A stretch of DNA of 62,356 nucleotides from Accumulibacter sp. (GTDB lineage Bacteria; Pseudomonadota; Gammaproteobacteria; Burkholderiales; Rhodocyclaceae): NCBI RefSeq assembly GCF_023806635.1, contig NZ_JAMTDQ010000093.1, forward strand, positions 1 through 62,356, written 5' to 3'. Shown piece after piece: positions 1-7,893 of the stretch. The position numbers and the translations under genes are program-made. The notes under the pieces were generated by a model. The model had not been told where the DNA came from. It saw only the letters and a list, made by a program, of their open reading frames with translations, and made no database searches. The stretch's first letter is position 1, and every line of letters starts with the position of its first letter.

Positions 1-1
1 C

Positions 2-214
2 AACACGCATCTTCTTTCATCATCCGGGGCGGCCGCAACTGCAATGACCGTTAGTCGGATTCGCCTCCCGCTGCCGCCCCTTCTGTTACAGCGCCAGTTC
101 GCGGACCGGTTTGCCGCAGTAGAGGCCTGGAAGCGGACGCACGACGCTTGCCTACAGGCCTCGGATCAGCTCTTCGCCTCTCTCCAGCACCGTGCCTTCC
201 GGGGAGAGCTGTAG
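2..214 (+). CDS. hsdS: Type I restriction specificity subunit HsdS, C-terminal end (partial)
   Basis: Only the last 70 codons are inside the window; the frame is open from base 2 and ends in TAG at 212-214. The peptide has the typical end of an HsdS protein: a Pro/Leu-rich turn (RLPLPPLLLQRQFADRF) followed by a helical stretch and a terminal SLQHRAFRGEL. In the family this is the conserved helical dimer region after the second target recognition domain, which sets the DNA sequence recognised by the HsdM/HsdR complex. The next gene begins two bases after the stop, so the genes are co-transcribed. hsdM would lie to the left, outside the window. The assignment rests on motif recognition only. 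Confidence 0.75.
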   Translation, partial: NTHLLSSSGAAATAMTVSRIRLPLPPLLLQRQFADRFAAVEAWKRTHDACLQASDQLFASLQHRAFRGEL

Positions 215-216
215 CC

Positions 217-1047
217 ATGCGCGGCGAGTTCATCGGCGTGTGGTCCGAGACCTGGCGCGAGATCTGGCTGCCGCTGATCGACCATGAAGGCGTCCCCGAG
301 GACATCTTCTGCGAGCTGTGCCGCGAACTGGCGCGGGCGCTGAAGGACAAACCGTCGGTCGAGGCCCTGGCGGACATCATCGACAACCCGGTGCAGAGTC
401 GCGAGGCGTTCGAGAGGACAGGCGCGAGTGACTTCGCCGGTGAGCGTGCTCTCGTGGCGTTCCTCGAAGCGGCTCACTCCGCGCTCGACGAGCTGGCCGG
501 CGACGAGCTTTCCAATCGCTACTTCAACTTGCTCGCGAGCTTCGTCGACAAGTTCAGCCTGCGCTACGACCTGCGCCGCCCTTGCACCTTGTGCCCGACG
601 CTACCCGGCGTGTTCGCGAGCCTGGTGCGCGATCTGCGCGCGCTCGCCAGCCAGGATGCACACCTCGATGCGCTGATGAAGGACTTCGAGAACGCGGTGC
701 GCGACCTGCGCCACGACGGCTCCGACGGGCGCATCAAGACCTGCATCCAGAAGCAGGTGAGCCTGCTGGAAGCCATCGGGCGAACGACGCCTGGCATCAC
801 CGAGGGCGAGTTGAGCGGTATCTGCAACCAAGTCACCACTTGGCCGCACGGTGCGACCAAGGCGTCGTTGAAGAATCTCTACGGGTTCGCTTGCGACTAC
901 CCGGGGATTCGGCACGGCGGAAACCCCGCGGGTGCCCTGTGCGCCGTCAATATGCGCGACATGGTGGCCATGTCGATCCTGCTGGCGGGTTTCACGCCGT
1001 ACCTCGCTGCGCAGTTGAACGCGGATTCCGTCTACCGAGGCGCATGA
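217..1047 (+). CDS. Unrecognised 276-residue protein inside the type I restriction operon
   Basis: I chose the ATG at 217 because it has a GGGGAGAG ribosome site about 8 bases upstream and follows the hsdS stop by two bases; an in-frame ATG at 148 would overlap hsdS. No signal peptide or membrane segment is visible. The C-terminal third (KNLYGFACDYPGIRHGG then a hydrophobic helix ending FTPYLAAQL) resembles the short RHG-plus-helix end of abortive-infection-type proteins, where a conserved His follows Arg, but this is a loose likeness. The middle is helical with a CTLC motif. The next gene starts one base after its stop. Function is unknown; its position suggests an accessory to the restriction system. 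Confidence 0.6.
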   Translation: MRGEFIGVWSETWREIWLPLIDHEGVPEDIFCELCRELARALKDKPSVEALADIIDNPVQSREAFERTGASDFAGERALVAFLEAAHSALDELAGDELSNRYFNLLASFVDKFSLRYDLRRPCTLCPTLPGVFASLVRDLRALASQDAHLDALMKDFENAVRDLRHDGSDGRIKTCIQKQVSLLEAIGRTTPGITEGELSGICNQVTTWPHGATKASLKNLYGFACDYPGIRHGGNPAGALCAVNMRDMVAMSILLAGFTPYLAAQLNADSVYRGA

Positions 1048-1048
1048 G

Positions 1049-1570
1049 ATGGCGAGCGGATCAAACATCGCGAATGTGGCGCCGCTGGCCGTTCAAGAGG
1101 TTCGCTTCGAGGGCGGCATTCTTCAGCGTGGGTTCTGGCTCTATGTGTGGGAGGTGATGCCAGCGGGTCAGGCGCCGCTGTACTACGTAGGCCGCACCGG
1201 CGACAGCTCATCGACAAACGCACAGTCGCCGTTCAACCGCATGGGCCAGCATCTGGGCTTCGCCAGGAACAGCAACATGCTGCGGCGGCATCTCATGCAG
1301 CGCGGTGCGGTGCCCGAGTCGTGTGCGTTTCGGCTGATCGCGCTCGGGCCAATCGAGCAGGAGGCCAGGGCGCCGGGCCGGCGGGAGCACGACCAACGGC
1401 GCGATCTGGTCGCGGCGATGGAGAAAGCGCTCGCCGAACTTCTTGCCTCGTCGGGGCTCCAGGTGATGAACCGCGTGGTGTCACGCAAGCCGTTGGACGA
1501 AGCACGGTTTGCGCAAGTGCGGGCCGCGTTCGCCAGGGCGTTTCCGCAGCTGGTGGCTGCACGCCGGTGA
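1049..1570 (+). CDS. GIY-YIG-like putative nuclease
   Basis: The 173-residue product carries the two-part GIY-YIG signature in divergent form: LYVW at residues 31-34 and YYVGRT at 45-50, followed by an Arg at 64 and His at 68 (NRMGQH), as expected for the catalytic Arg and His of the fold. GIY-YIG domains cut DNA or act as repair or homing nucleases. A C-terminal helix (EKALAELLASSGLQVMNRV) may complete the fold. The start ATG lies one base after the preceding stop, so translation is probably coupled. It sits between hsdS and the Fic gene, an unusual place for such a nuclease. I see no glutamate assignment I would trust for the metal-binding residue. Confidence 0.6.
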   Translation: MASGSNIANVAPLAVQEVRFEGGILQRGFWLYVWEVMPAGQAPLYYVGRTGDSSSTNAQSPFNRMGQHLGFARNSNMLRRHLMQRGAVPESCAFRLIALGPIEQEARAPGRREHDQRRDLVAAMEKALAELLASSGLQVMNRVVSRKPLDEARFAQVRAAFARAFPQLVAARR

Positions 1571-1806
1571 TCGACGAGCCCGGCATGGCGAATGGGTGCT
1601 GATCCGGCGAATTGCAACCTCGACGAGTCTTTGTCGTGACACTCGCTATCGGCAAATGGCCCGACCCATGCAACTATCTGATCTGCAAGCGTCTCTCGAC
1701 AGCGCGATTGCAACCGACGGGTCGCTGGTTGCAATCTCCGAGCAATTCCGCCCCGATTCGACGACCCCGGTCGGGCGCTCCACCCTACAACAAGCCTGAC
1801 CATTGA

Positions 1807-1835
1807 TTTACGTTCGCATACTAACCTAAAATTAT
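1807..1835 (+). promoter_or_regulatory. Candidate sigma70 promoter for the Fic-hsdR pair
   Basis: TTTACG at 1807-1812 and AATTAT at 1830-1835 are separated by 17 bases. They lie in a short AT-rich patch in otherwise GC-rich DNA, about 29 bases before the Fic start codon. The 294-base space 1571-1864 has no other feature I can support. Confidence 0.4.
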
Positions 1836-1864
1836 GCCGAGTCTTGTTATAGGTTCCCCGTCCG

Positions 1865-3031
1865 ATGCACCGACCCGCTCCCGGCCGCTACGTCACCGTC
1901 ACGACGGCCAGCGAGCCGTTTCAGGCCTTCGTGCCCGTGCCGCTGCCGCCCGAGCCGCCGATCGTGTGGTCGGCCGCACTGCGGCGGCGCTTCGACGCGG
2001 CGCTGCTGGCGCTCGGGCGGCTGGACGCGGTCACCGCGCTGTTGCCCAATGCGGCGCTGCTGCTCTACAGCTTCGTGCGCAAGGAGGCGGTACTGTCCTC
2101 GCAAATCGAAGGCACGCAGTCCTCGCTGGCAGATCTCTTGCTGTACGAGATCGACGAGCAGCCGGGCGTGCCGGTGGAGGATGCGCGCGAAGTCAGCCGC
2201 TGCGTGGCGGCGCTTGAACGCGGCCTCGAGAAGCTGCGCGGCGGGTTGCCGCTGTGCACGCGCTTGCTGTGCGAGATGCACGAGGTGTTGCTGACGCATC
2301 CCCGCGGCCGGGGCAAGACACCGGGTGAAGTGCGCCGCTCGCAGGTCTGGATCGGCGGCACGCGGCCTGGCAACGCGGCCTTCGTTCCGCCGCCGGCCGA
2401 TGCGTTGCCGGAGTGCCTGACGTCGTTCGAGCGCTTCCTCAACGACGAGCCCGAGCCCGTGCCGCCGCTGATCAAGGCGGCGCTCGTGCACGTGCAGTTC
2501 GAGACCATCCACCCGTTTCTCGACGGCAACGGGCGCATCGGGCGTCTGCTGATCGTGCTGCAGCTGGTGGCCGACGGCGTGCTGCGCGAGCCGATCCTGT
2601 ATCCCAGCCTGTTCTTCAAGACCCATCGGGCTCTGTATTACGAGCTGCTCAACGAGGTGCGCCTGCGCGGGGACTGGGAGCGCTGGCTCGACTTCTTCGC
2701 CGAAGGCATCGAGGCCAGCGCGACGCAGGGCGTGTCGACGGCGAATGCGTTGCTCGCGCTGGTCAACGCGGATCGCGACCGCATTGCCGGCCTGGGTCGC
2801 GCGGCGACATCGGCGCTGGCGGTACACCAGGCGCTGCAGCGCCAGCCGATCGCCACCTCGGCCGCGCTGGTCAAGTTCACGCGGCTCACGCCGGCGACGG
2901 TGAACAAGTCGCTGGCGCATCTGGAGCGCATCGGAGTCGTGGCTGAGGTCACCAACCGGCAGCGTGGCCGCGTGTTCAGCTATCGCAGGTACGTCGAGGA
3001 ACTGGCTGCCGAACTGGAGGAGCCCGCGTGA
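1865..3031 (+). CDS. Fic family protein (putative AMP transferase)
   Basis: Fic proteins transfer AMP, or another nucleotide phosphate, to target hydroxyls. The core motif HPFLDGNGRIGR begins near residue 216, with the catalytic His and the phosphate-binding GNGR loop intact. An N-terminal inhibitory helix motif SSQIEGT at about residues 78-84 matches the S/TxxxE(G/N) signature of self-inhibited (class II) Fic proteins, where the Glu blocks ATP. The C-terminal 80 residues look like a winged helix. The 388-residue length is normal for this Fic/DUF4172-type group. hsdR follows 61 bases later with its own ribosome site. Fic genes are often found inside type I restriction loci; any target here is unknown. 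Confidence 0.9.
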   Translation: MHRPAPGRYVTVTTASEPFQAFVPVPLPPEPPIVWSAALRRRFDAALLALGRLDAVTALLPNAALLLYSFVRKEAVLSSQIEGTQSSLADLLLYEIDEQPGVPVEDAREVSRCVAALERGLEKLRGGLPLCTRLLCEMHEVLLTHPRGRGKTPGEVRRSQVWIGGTRPGNAAFVPPPADALPECLTSFERFLNDEPEPVPPLIKAALVHVQFETIHPFLDGNGRIGRLLIVLQLVADGVLREPILYPSLFFKTHRALYYELLNEVRLRGDWERWLDFFAEGIEASATQGVSTANALLALVNADRDRIAGLGRAATSALAVHQALQRQPIATSAALVKFTRLTPATVNKSLAHLERIGVVAEVTNRQRGRVFSYRRYVEELAAELEEPA

Positions 3032-3092
3032 GCCCGAAGGGCCGCCCCAAGGGCGAACAGCCCCGCAGCGCGTCAGCGCGGAGGGTAGTCCA

Positions 3093-6000
3093 GTGAGCCA
3101 GTTCGCCTTCCTGCAGGGTGAGTGGGCGGCAGTCTTCGAGTCTGCTGTGCGGGCCGAGACGGCCGCGCACGCCGATCCACGCACGGCTTGCTTCTACGCG
3201 CGGCGCGCGCTCGAACTGGCGGTGATCTGGGCCTACAAGCACGATGCCTCGCTGAAGTTGCCGTACCAGGACCACCTGTCGGCGCTGATCCACGAGCCGA
3301 GCTTCAAGGAAGCCGCGGGCGAGGCGGTGTGCAGCAAGGCGCGGATCATCAACACGCTGGGCAACCGTGCGGTGCACGGGCATCGGGCGATTCCGCTCGA
3401 CGACGCGACGGTCGCGGTTCGCGAGCTGTTCCACGTGACGTACTGGCTCGCCCGGACCTACGGCCGCGCGGCGCGACCGGCACCTGGCCTGGCCTTCGAC
3501 GCGTCCGCGCTCCCGAAGGCGACACCGGTGCGCGGGCAGACCGCCGAGCAGCTGCAGCAGCTCGAAGCGGGCCTGCGCGAGCGCGACGAGAAGCTCGCCG
3601 CCTTGCTGGCCGACAAGAGCACGCTCGACGAGGAGCTGCAGCGCCTGCGCGCCGAGGTGGCGGCGGCCAAGCTGGCCGCGGCGGCGGAGCCCGACACGCA
3701 CGACTACTCCGAGGCCGAGACCCGCGAGTACTTCATCGACCTGCTGCTGAAGGAGGCTGGCTGGCCGCTCGACCAGCCGCCAGGTCACGCAGCTGCGCGG
3801 GAGTTCGAGGTCGGCGGCATGCCCAACGAGAAAGGCGTCGGCTTCGTCGACTACGTGCTCTGGGGCGACGACGGCAAGCCGCTCGGGCTCGTCGAAGCCA
3901 AGCGCACCCGGCGCGACGCGCGCGTTGGCCAGCAGCAGGCCCGGCTGTACGCGGACTGCCTGGAGCGCCAGTTCGGCCAACGGCCGCTGATCTTCTACTC
4001 GAACGGCTACGAGCACTGGCTCTGGGACGACACGCGTTATCCGCCGCGCGCGGTGCAGGGCTTCTACAAGAAGGCGGAGCTGGAGCTTGCGATCCAGCGG
4101 CGCAGTACGCGCAAGCCGCTGGCGGCGGGCGAGATCAATCCTGCCATCGTCGAGCGCCATTACCAGACGCGCGGCATCCGGCGCATCGCCGAGGCATTCG
4201 AACGCGACCACGACCGCAACGCGCTGCTGGTGATGGCCACCGGCGCCGGGAAGACCCGGACGGTCATTGCGCTCGCCGATCTGCTGATGCGCTGCAATTG
4301 GGTCAAGCGGGTGCTGTTCCTCGCCGACCGCGTGGCGCTGGTGAACCAGGCGGTGAATGCCTTCAAGCACCACCTGCCCGATGCCTCGCCGGTGAACCTG
4401 GTGACCGAGAAGGACGCGGAAGGACGGGTCTTCGTCTCCACCTATCCGACGATGATGGGGCTGATCGACGAGACGCGCGATGGCCAGCGACGCTTCGGGG
4501 TCGGCCACTTCGATCTGGTGATCATCGACGAGGCGCACCGCTCGGTGTTCCAGAAGTACCGCGCCATCTTCGACTACTTCGACTCGCTGCTGGTCGGGCT
4601 CACGGCCACGCCGACAGACGAGGTGGACCGCAATACCTACAGCCTGTTCGACCTCGAGAACGGCGTGCCGACCGACGCCTACGGACTCGACGAGGCGGTA
4701 CGCGACGGCTTCCTCGTGCCGCCGAAGGCCGTTTCGGTGCCGCTGAAGTTCCAGCGCGAGGGGATCAGGTACGACGAGCTGTCCGAAGAAGACAAGGACC
4801 AGTGGGACGCGCTGGAGTGGGACGACGACGGCAGCGTTCCCAATCGCGTGGAGGCCGAGGCGGTCAACAGGTGGCTGTTCAACAAGGACACGGTGGACAA
4901 GGTCCTGGAACATCTGATGACGCGGGGCTCGACGGTGGCCGGGGGCGACCGGCTCGGCAAGACCATCCTGTTCGCCAGGAACCAGCACCACGCCGAGTTC
5001 ATCGCGGAGCGCTTCAACGCCAACTACCCGCACTACAAGGGCGAGTTCGCGCGCGTGATCACGTTCAGGACCGAGTACGCACAGAGCCTGATCGACAACT
5101 TCTCGGCCAAGGACAAGGCGCCGCACATCGCCATCTCGGTGGACATGCTCGACACCGGCATCGACATTCCCGAGGTCGTGAACCTGGTCTTCTTCAAGCT
5201 CGTGCGCTCGAAGACCAAGTTCTGGCAGATGCTCGGTCGGGGCACGCGCCTCTGCGCGGACCTGTTCGGGCCGGGCAATCACAAGGAGTACTTCTGCGTC
5301 TTCGACTACTGCCAGAACCTGGAGTACTTCAGCCAGAACATCCCCGCCACCGAGGGAGCGCTGGGTGAATCGCTGGGCAAGCGGCTGTTCGATGCCCGGC
5401 TGGAGCTGGTCGGTGAGCTGGACAAGAAGTTGGCCGAAGCCGACCGCCAGACGGCGCGCGAGACACGGGCGCCTCCGCATGGGCACCCGGCATCGGAGGG
5501 CGAGGTGCGCGCGCAGGTCGCAGCGTTGCTGCACAGGGAAGTGGCCGCGATGAACCTCGACAACTTCGTCGTACGGCCGCGGCGGCGCATCGTCGAGCAG
5601 TATGCCAAGGCCGAGGCGTGGAAAGTGCTGTCGTCGGAGGCGCTCCTGGATCTGTCGCACCAGGTCGCGGGCCTGCCATCGGAACTCGACCCGGAGAACG
5701 AGGAGGCGAAGCGTTTCGATCTGCTGGTACTCAACCTGCAGCTCGCGATGCTGCGGTCGGAGCCGGGCTTCGCCCGCCTGCGCGATCAGGTCAAGGAGCT
5801 CGCCGGTCTGCTGGAAGAGAAGTCGGCGATTCCGATGGTGCTCAACCAGATGGCGCTGATCCAGGACGTGCAGACCGACGAGTGGTGGCAGGACGTGACC
5901 GTCCCGATGCTCGAGGCGATGCGCCGGCGCCTGCGTGATCTGATCAAGCTTATCGAGCGGAGCAAGCGCAAGCCCATCTACACCGACTTCGAGGACGAGA

Positions 6001-6521
6001 TGGGCGGCGAGACTGCGGTCGAGCTGCCCGGTTTCGGCGAGGGCACCGACTACGCGAAGTTCCGCGCCAAGGCTCAGGCCTTCCTGCGCGCGCACCAGGA
6101 CCACATCGCGATTCACAAGTTGAGGATGAACAGGCCGTTGACCACCTCCGATCTCGCTGAGCTTCAGCGAATGCTTGCCGAGAGCGGCGTCGGCGGCGCG
6201 GAGGAGATCCAGCGCGCCGCCGAGGAGTCCGAAGGGCTCGGGCTCCTTGTGCGCTCACTGATCGGCCTCGATCGCCAGGCGGCAAAGGAGGCCCTGGCCG
6301 GGTTTCTCGACGGCAAGTCTCTCGGCGCCAACCAGATCGAATTCGTAAACCTGGTCGTGGACCATCTCACCGAACACGGCATGATGGACGCGGCGCGGCT
6401 CTACGAATCCCCGTTTACCGATCTGACGCCGTGCGGCCCAGACGGGATGTTCACTTCGGGACAGGTCGACGAGCTGGTGCGCGTCCTCGCGAGTATCCGC
6501 GCGATGGCGAGTGCAGCATGA
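3093..6521 (+). CDS. hsdR: Type I restriction enzyme R subunit with N-terminal DUF4145 domain
   Basis: This is the ATP-dependent translocase/nuclease of a type I system (EcoEI-like), 1142 residues. I chose GTG 3093 because GGAGGG lies 7 bases upstream; the in-frame ATG at 2964 lies inside the Fic gene. The order is a DUF4145-like helical domain (about 20-110), a coiled coil (about 165-215), the HSDR_N nuclease with D and ExK in VDYVLWGDDGKPLGLVEAKR (about 252-270), Walker A ATGAGKT (about 382), DEAH (about 478), LTATP (about 502), motif VI GRGTR (about 715), and an EcoEI_R_C-type tail. All motifs are intact. hsdM is not in the window; hsdS ends at base 214. Confidence 0.93.
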   Translation: MSQFAFLQGEWAAVFESAVRAETAAHADPRTACFYARRALELAVIWAYKHDASLKLPYQDHLSALIHEPSFKEAAGEAVCSKARIINTLGNRAVHGHRAIPLDDATVAVRELFHVTYWLARTYGRAARPAPGLAFDASALPKATPVRGQTAEQLQQLEAGLRERDEKLAALLADKSTLDEELQRLRAEVAAAKLAAAAEPDTHDYSEAETREYFIDLLLKEAGWPLDQPPGHAAAREFEVGGMPNEKGVGFVDYVLWGDDGKPLGLVEAKRTRRDARVGQQQARLYADCLERQFGQRPLIFYSNGYEHWLWDDTRYPPRAVQGFYKKAELELAIQRRSTRKPLAAGEINPAIVERHYQTRGIRRIAEAFERDHDRNALLVMATGAGKTRTVIALADLLMRCNWVKRVLFLADRVALVNQAVNAFKHHLPDASPVNLVTEKDAEGRVFVSTYPTMMGLIDETRDGQRRFGVGHFDLVIIDEAHRSVFQKYRAIFDYFDSLLVGLTATPTDEVDRNTYSLFDLENGVPTDAYGLDEAVRDGFLVPPKAVSVPLKFQREGIRYDELSEEDKDQWDALEWDDDGSVPNRVEAEAVNRWLFNKDTVDKVLEHLMTRGSTVAGGDRLGKTILFARNQHHAEFIAERFNANYPHYKGEFARVITFRTEYAQSLIDNFSAKDKAPHIAISVDMLDTGIDIPEVVNLVFFKLVRSKTKFWQMLGRGTRLCADLFGPGNHKEYFCVFDYCQNLEYFSQNIPATEGALGESLGKRLFDARLELVGELDKKLAEADRQTARETRAPPHGHPASEGEVRAQVAALLHREVAAMNLDNFVVRPRRRIVEQYAKAEAWKVLSSEALLDLSHQVAGLPSELDPENEEAKRFDLLVLNLQLAMLRSEPGFARLRDQVKELAGLLEEKSAIPMVLNQMALIQDVQTDEWWQDVTVPMLEAMRRRLRDLIKLIERSKRKPIYTDFEDEMGGETAVELPGFGEGTDYAKFRAKAQAFLRAHQDHIAIHKLRMNRPLTTSDLAELQRMLAESGVGGAEEIQRAAEESEGLGLLVRSLIGLDRQAAKEALAGFLDGKSLGANQIEFVNLVVDHLTEHGMMDAARLYESPFTDLTPCGPDGMFTSGQVDELVRVLASIRAMASAA

Positions 6522-6619
6522 GCTTCACGCCGGCGTCGACCCATCACGGCAGCGCCAGCCTGCCGGTGGACGTGCTCGGCGCGTACGTGCCGCTGCCCAA
6601 CGCGCTGTGGGCCGAGTAG
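6518..6619 (+). pseudogene. Short open frame overlapping the hsdR stop, probably a gene stump
   Basis: An ATG overlaps the hsdR stop (ATGA) as in a co-translated neighbour. The frame gives only 33 residues (starting MSFTPASTHHG) before TAG, and the stop lies in the operator of the next toxin-antitoxin pair. I do not recognise it. The likeliest reading is the 5' end of a former downstream restriction gene cut off when the toxin-antitoxin module was acquired. Confidence 0.35.
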
Positions 6620-6644
6620 TCTCATAGGCGTATGATGTGACTAC
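6616..6644 (+). promoter_or_regulatory. Imperfect palindrome, likely autoregulatory operator of the Phd/PIN pair
   Basis: GTAGTC-TCAT at 6616-6625 is mirrored by ATGA (6632-6635) and GACTAC (6639-6644), with three extra bases in the right arm. It ends 27 bases before the antitoxin ATG. Phd/YefM antitoxins normally repress their own operon by binding such palindromes; binding here is inferred. Confidence 0.45.
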
Positions 6645-6671
6645 ATCCCCCGTCCCGCAGGAGATTCAGGC

Positions 6672-6947
6672 ATGACGCAACCCGTGGTCAGCATCCGCGA
6701 GCTGAAGAGCCGCTTGAGCCATTACCTGCGCCTCGCCCGCGGTGGCGAGTCGGTGGTCATCACCGACCGCGGGGTACCTGTCGGACGCCTGGTGGCGATC
6801 GGGCAGGACCACGAAGGGCAGATCGCCGCGCTGCGCGCCGCCAAACAGATCCAGTGGAGCGGTCGGCGGCTGATGCCCCGCAAGCCTACAGTCCTGATCC
6901 CGGCAGGCAAGAGCGTCGCCGAGCTCCTCATCGAGGATCGCGAGTGA
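6672..6947 (+). CDS. Phd/YefM-type antitoxin
   Basis: The 91-residue protein begins MTQPVVSIRELKSRLSHYL and continues with a GGESVVITDRGVPVGRL segment, the pattern of prevent-host-death antitoxins: an N-terminal DNA-binding dimer fold and a C-terminal tail that wraps the toxin. AGGAGA sits about 7 bases before the ATG. Its stop overlaps the GTG start of the PIN toxin (GTGA at 6944-6947), so the two are translationally coupled. It would neutralise the toxin and repress the shared promoter. Confidence 0.88.
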   Translation: MTQPVVSIRELKSRLSHYLRLARGGESVVITDRGVPVGRLVAIGQDHEGQIAALRAAKQIQWSGRRLMPRKPTVLIPAGKSVAELLIEDRE

Positions 6948-7381
6948 TCCTCTATCTCGACGCGAGCGCCTTGGTGAAGCGGTACGTGGCTGAGGCGGGC
7001 TCGGCCGAGGTCGCCGCCTTGATCGATGGCGCCCACAGCGTGTCGACCGCGCTCATCAGCCGGGCGGAGGTCGCCGCCGCGCTGGCCAAGGCGGTGCGCG
7101 TCGGGTTTGCGACACCTGGGGCCGCAGCCGCTGGACTGGCGGATTTCGAGGCGGACTGGCCCGACCTGATCCGCCTCGACGTCAATGAGGCCGTGGTCGC
7201 GCGCGCAGCCTCGGTCGCCTGGCAGCAGGGCCTGCGCGGCTACGACGCGGTGCATCTGGCCAGCGCGCTGCGCTGGCAGGAGGCACTCGGCGACCCCGTC
7301 ACCGTCGCCACCTATGATCGCGAACTCTGGCGCGGTGCCCGAGCGAGCGGGCTCGTGCCGTGGCCCGCTGACCTGTCGTGA
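6944..7381 (+). CDS. PIN-domain (VapC-like) toxin
   Basis: The 145-residue protein starts VILYLDASALVKRYV, giving the first acidic residue of the PIN ribonuclease site. An acidic residue in the middle (SRAEV), and GYDAVHLASAL plus ATYDREL near the end, supply the remaining carboxylates. VapC toxins cut tRNA or rRNA using Mg2+ held by these residues. The GTG start overlaps the antitoxin stop and gives the conserved N-terminus directly after it; earlier starts would run through the antitoxin gene. The following frame begins four bases before its stop. Confidence 0.88.
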   Translation: MILYLDASALVKRYVAEAGSAEVAALIDGAHSVSTALISRAEVAAALAKAVRVGFATPGAAAAGLADFEADWPDLIRLDVNEAVVARAASVAWQQGLRGYDAVHLASALRWQEALGDPVTVATYDRELWRGARASGLVPWPADLS

Positions 7382-7728
7382 GCACAAGGAGCGGGGCTTG
7401 GCTCGGCTTCGACACGCTGCGCCTCGAAGGCGCGCTGCTGCTGCCCGACCTGCTGGAGAAGGCCGCACACGGCCAGGCGAGCGGCCACGCGGCCAAGGGC
7501 TACGACGTCCCCCGCGGCTTCACGCTGCCGGAGGAGATCGGCCGCGCATGCCGCATTGCCCAGGCGTAGTGGGAGGCCTATGGCGCAACCCTGCAGCGCA
7601 CCGGCCTGGACGCCGCCGCCCGCCGCATCCATCCTCTGGGCTACAGCGTCTGCCGCCTGCGCGAGCGCTGCCTGCGCCGCGTGGCGCGCGACGCGCACGA
7701 CGACCTGTGGCAGGGGAGGCGCAGGTGA
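7378..7728 (+). pseudogene. Decayed N-terminal piece of a large restriction-type methyltransferase
   Basis: A GTG-started frame overlaps the PIN toxin stop and reads WLGFDTLRLEGALLLPDLLE, then YDVPRGFTLPEEIGRACRIA, until an in-frame TAG at 7567-7569. The same frame continues as WEAYGATLQRTGLDAAARR to TGA at 7726. The composite resembles, from memory, the start of large SAM-dependent DNA methyltransferase/restriction proteins, with the stop inside the usually conserved RIAQA-x-W motif. A further open stub begins at GTG 7725 (VIAFRALASSEPRLALPALG) and runs into the opposite-strand gene, so a second adjoining gene was also truncated. The family assignment is tentative. Confidence 0.45.
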
Positions 7729-7893
7729 TCGCCTTCCGCGCGCTGGCAAGTAGTGAACCGCGCCTCGCGCTGCCGGCGCTGGGCGGGCTGCTCGCGTCCC
7801 ATCGCGGCAGCGCCCGGGAGGTTTTCGCCGGCGTTGGCAGCGCAGCGCCGTTCGCCAGACGCGCGCGGTTGGCGACGCCGGCCCGGCGGAGCT

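Noticed and set aside
2976-6116. Very long open frame on the minus strand across hsdR
   Set aside because: It is antisense to a gene with all HsdR motifs, is rich in His, Arg and Leu without any domain pattern, and arises from the high third-position GC.
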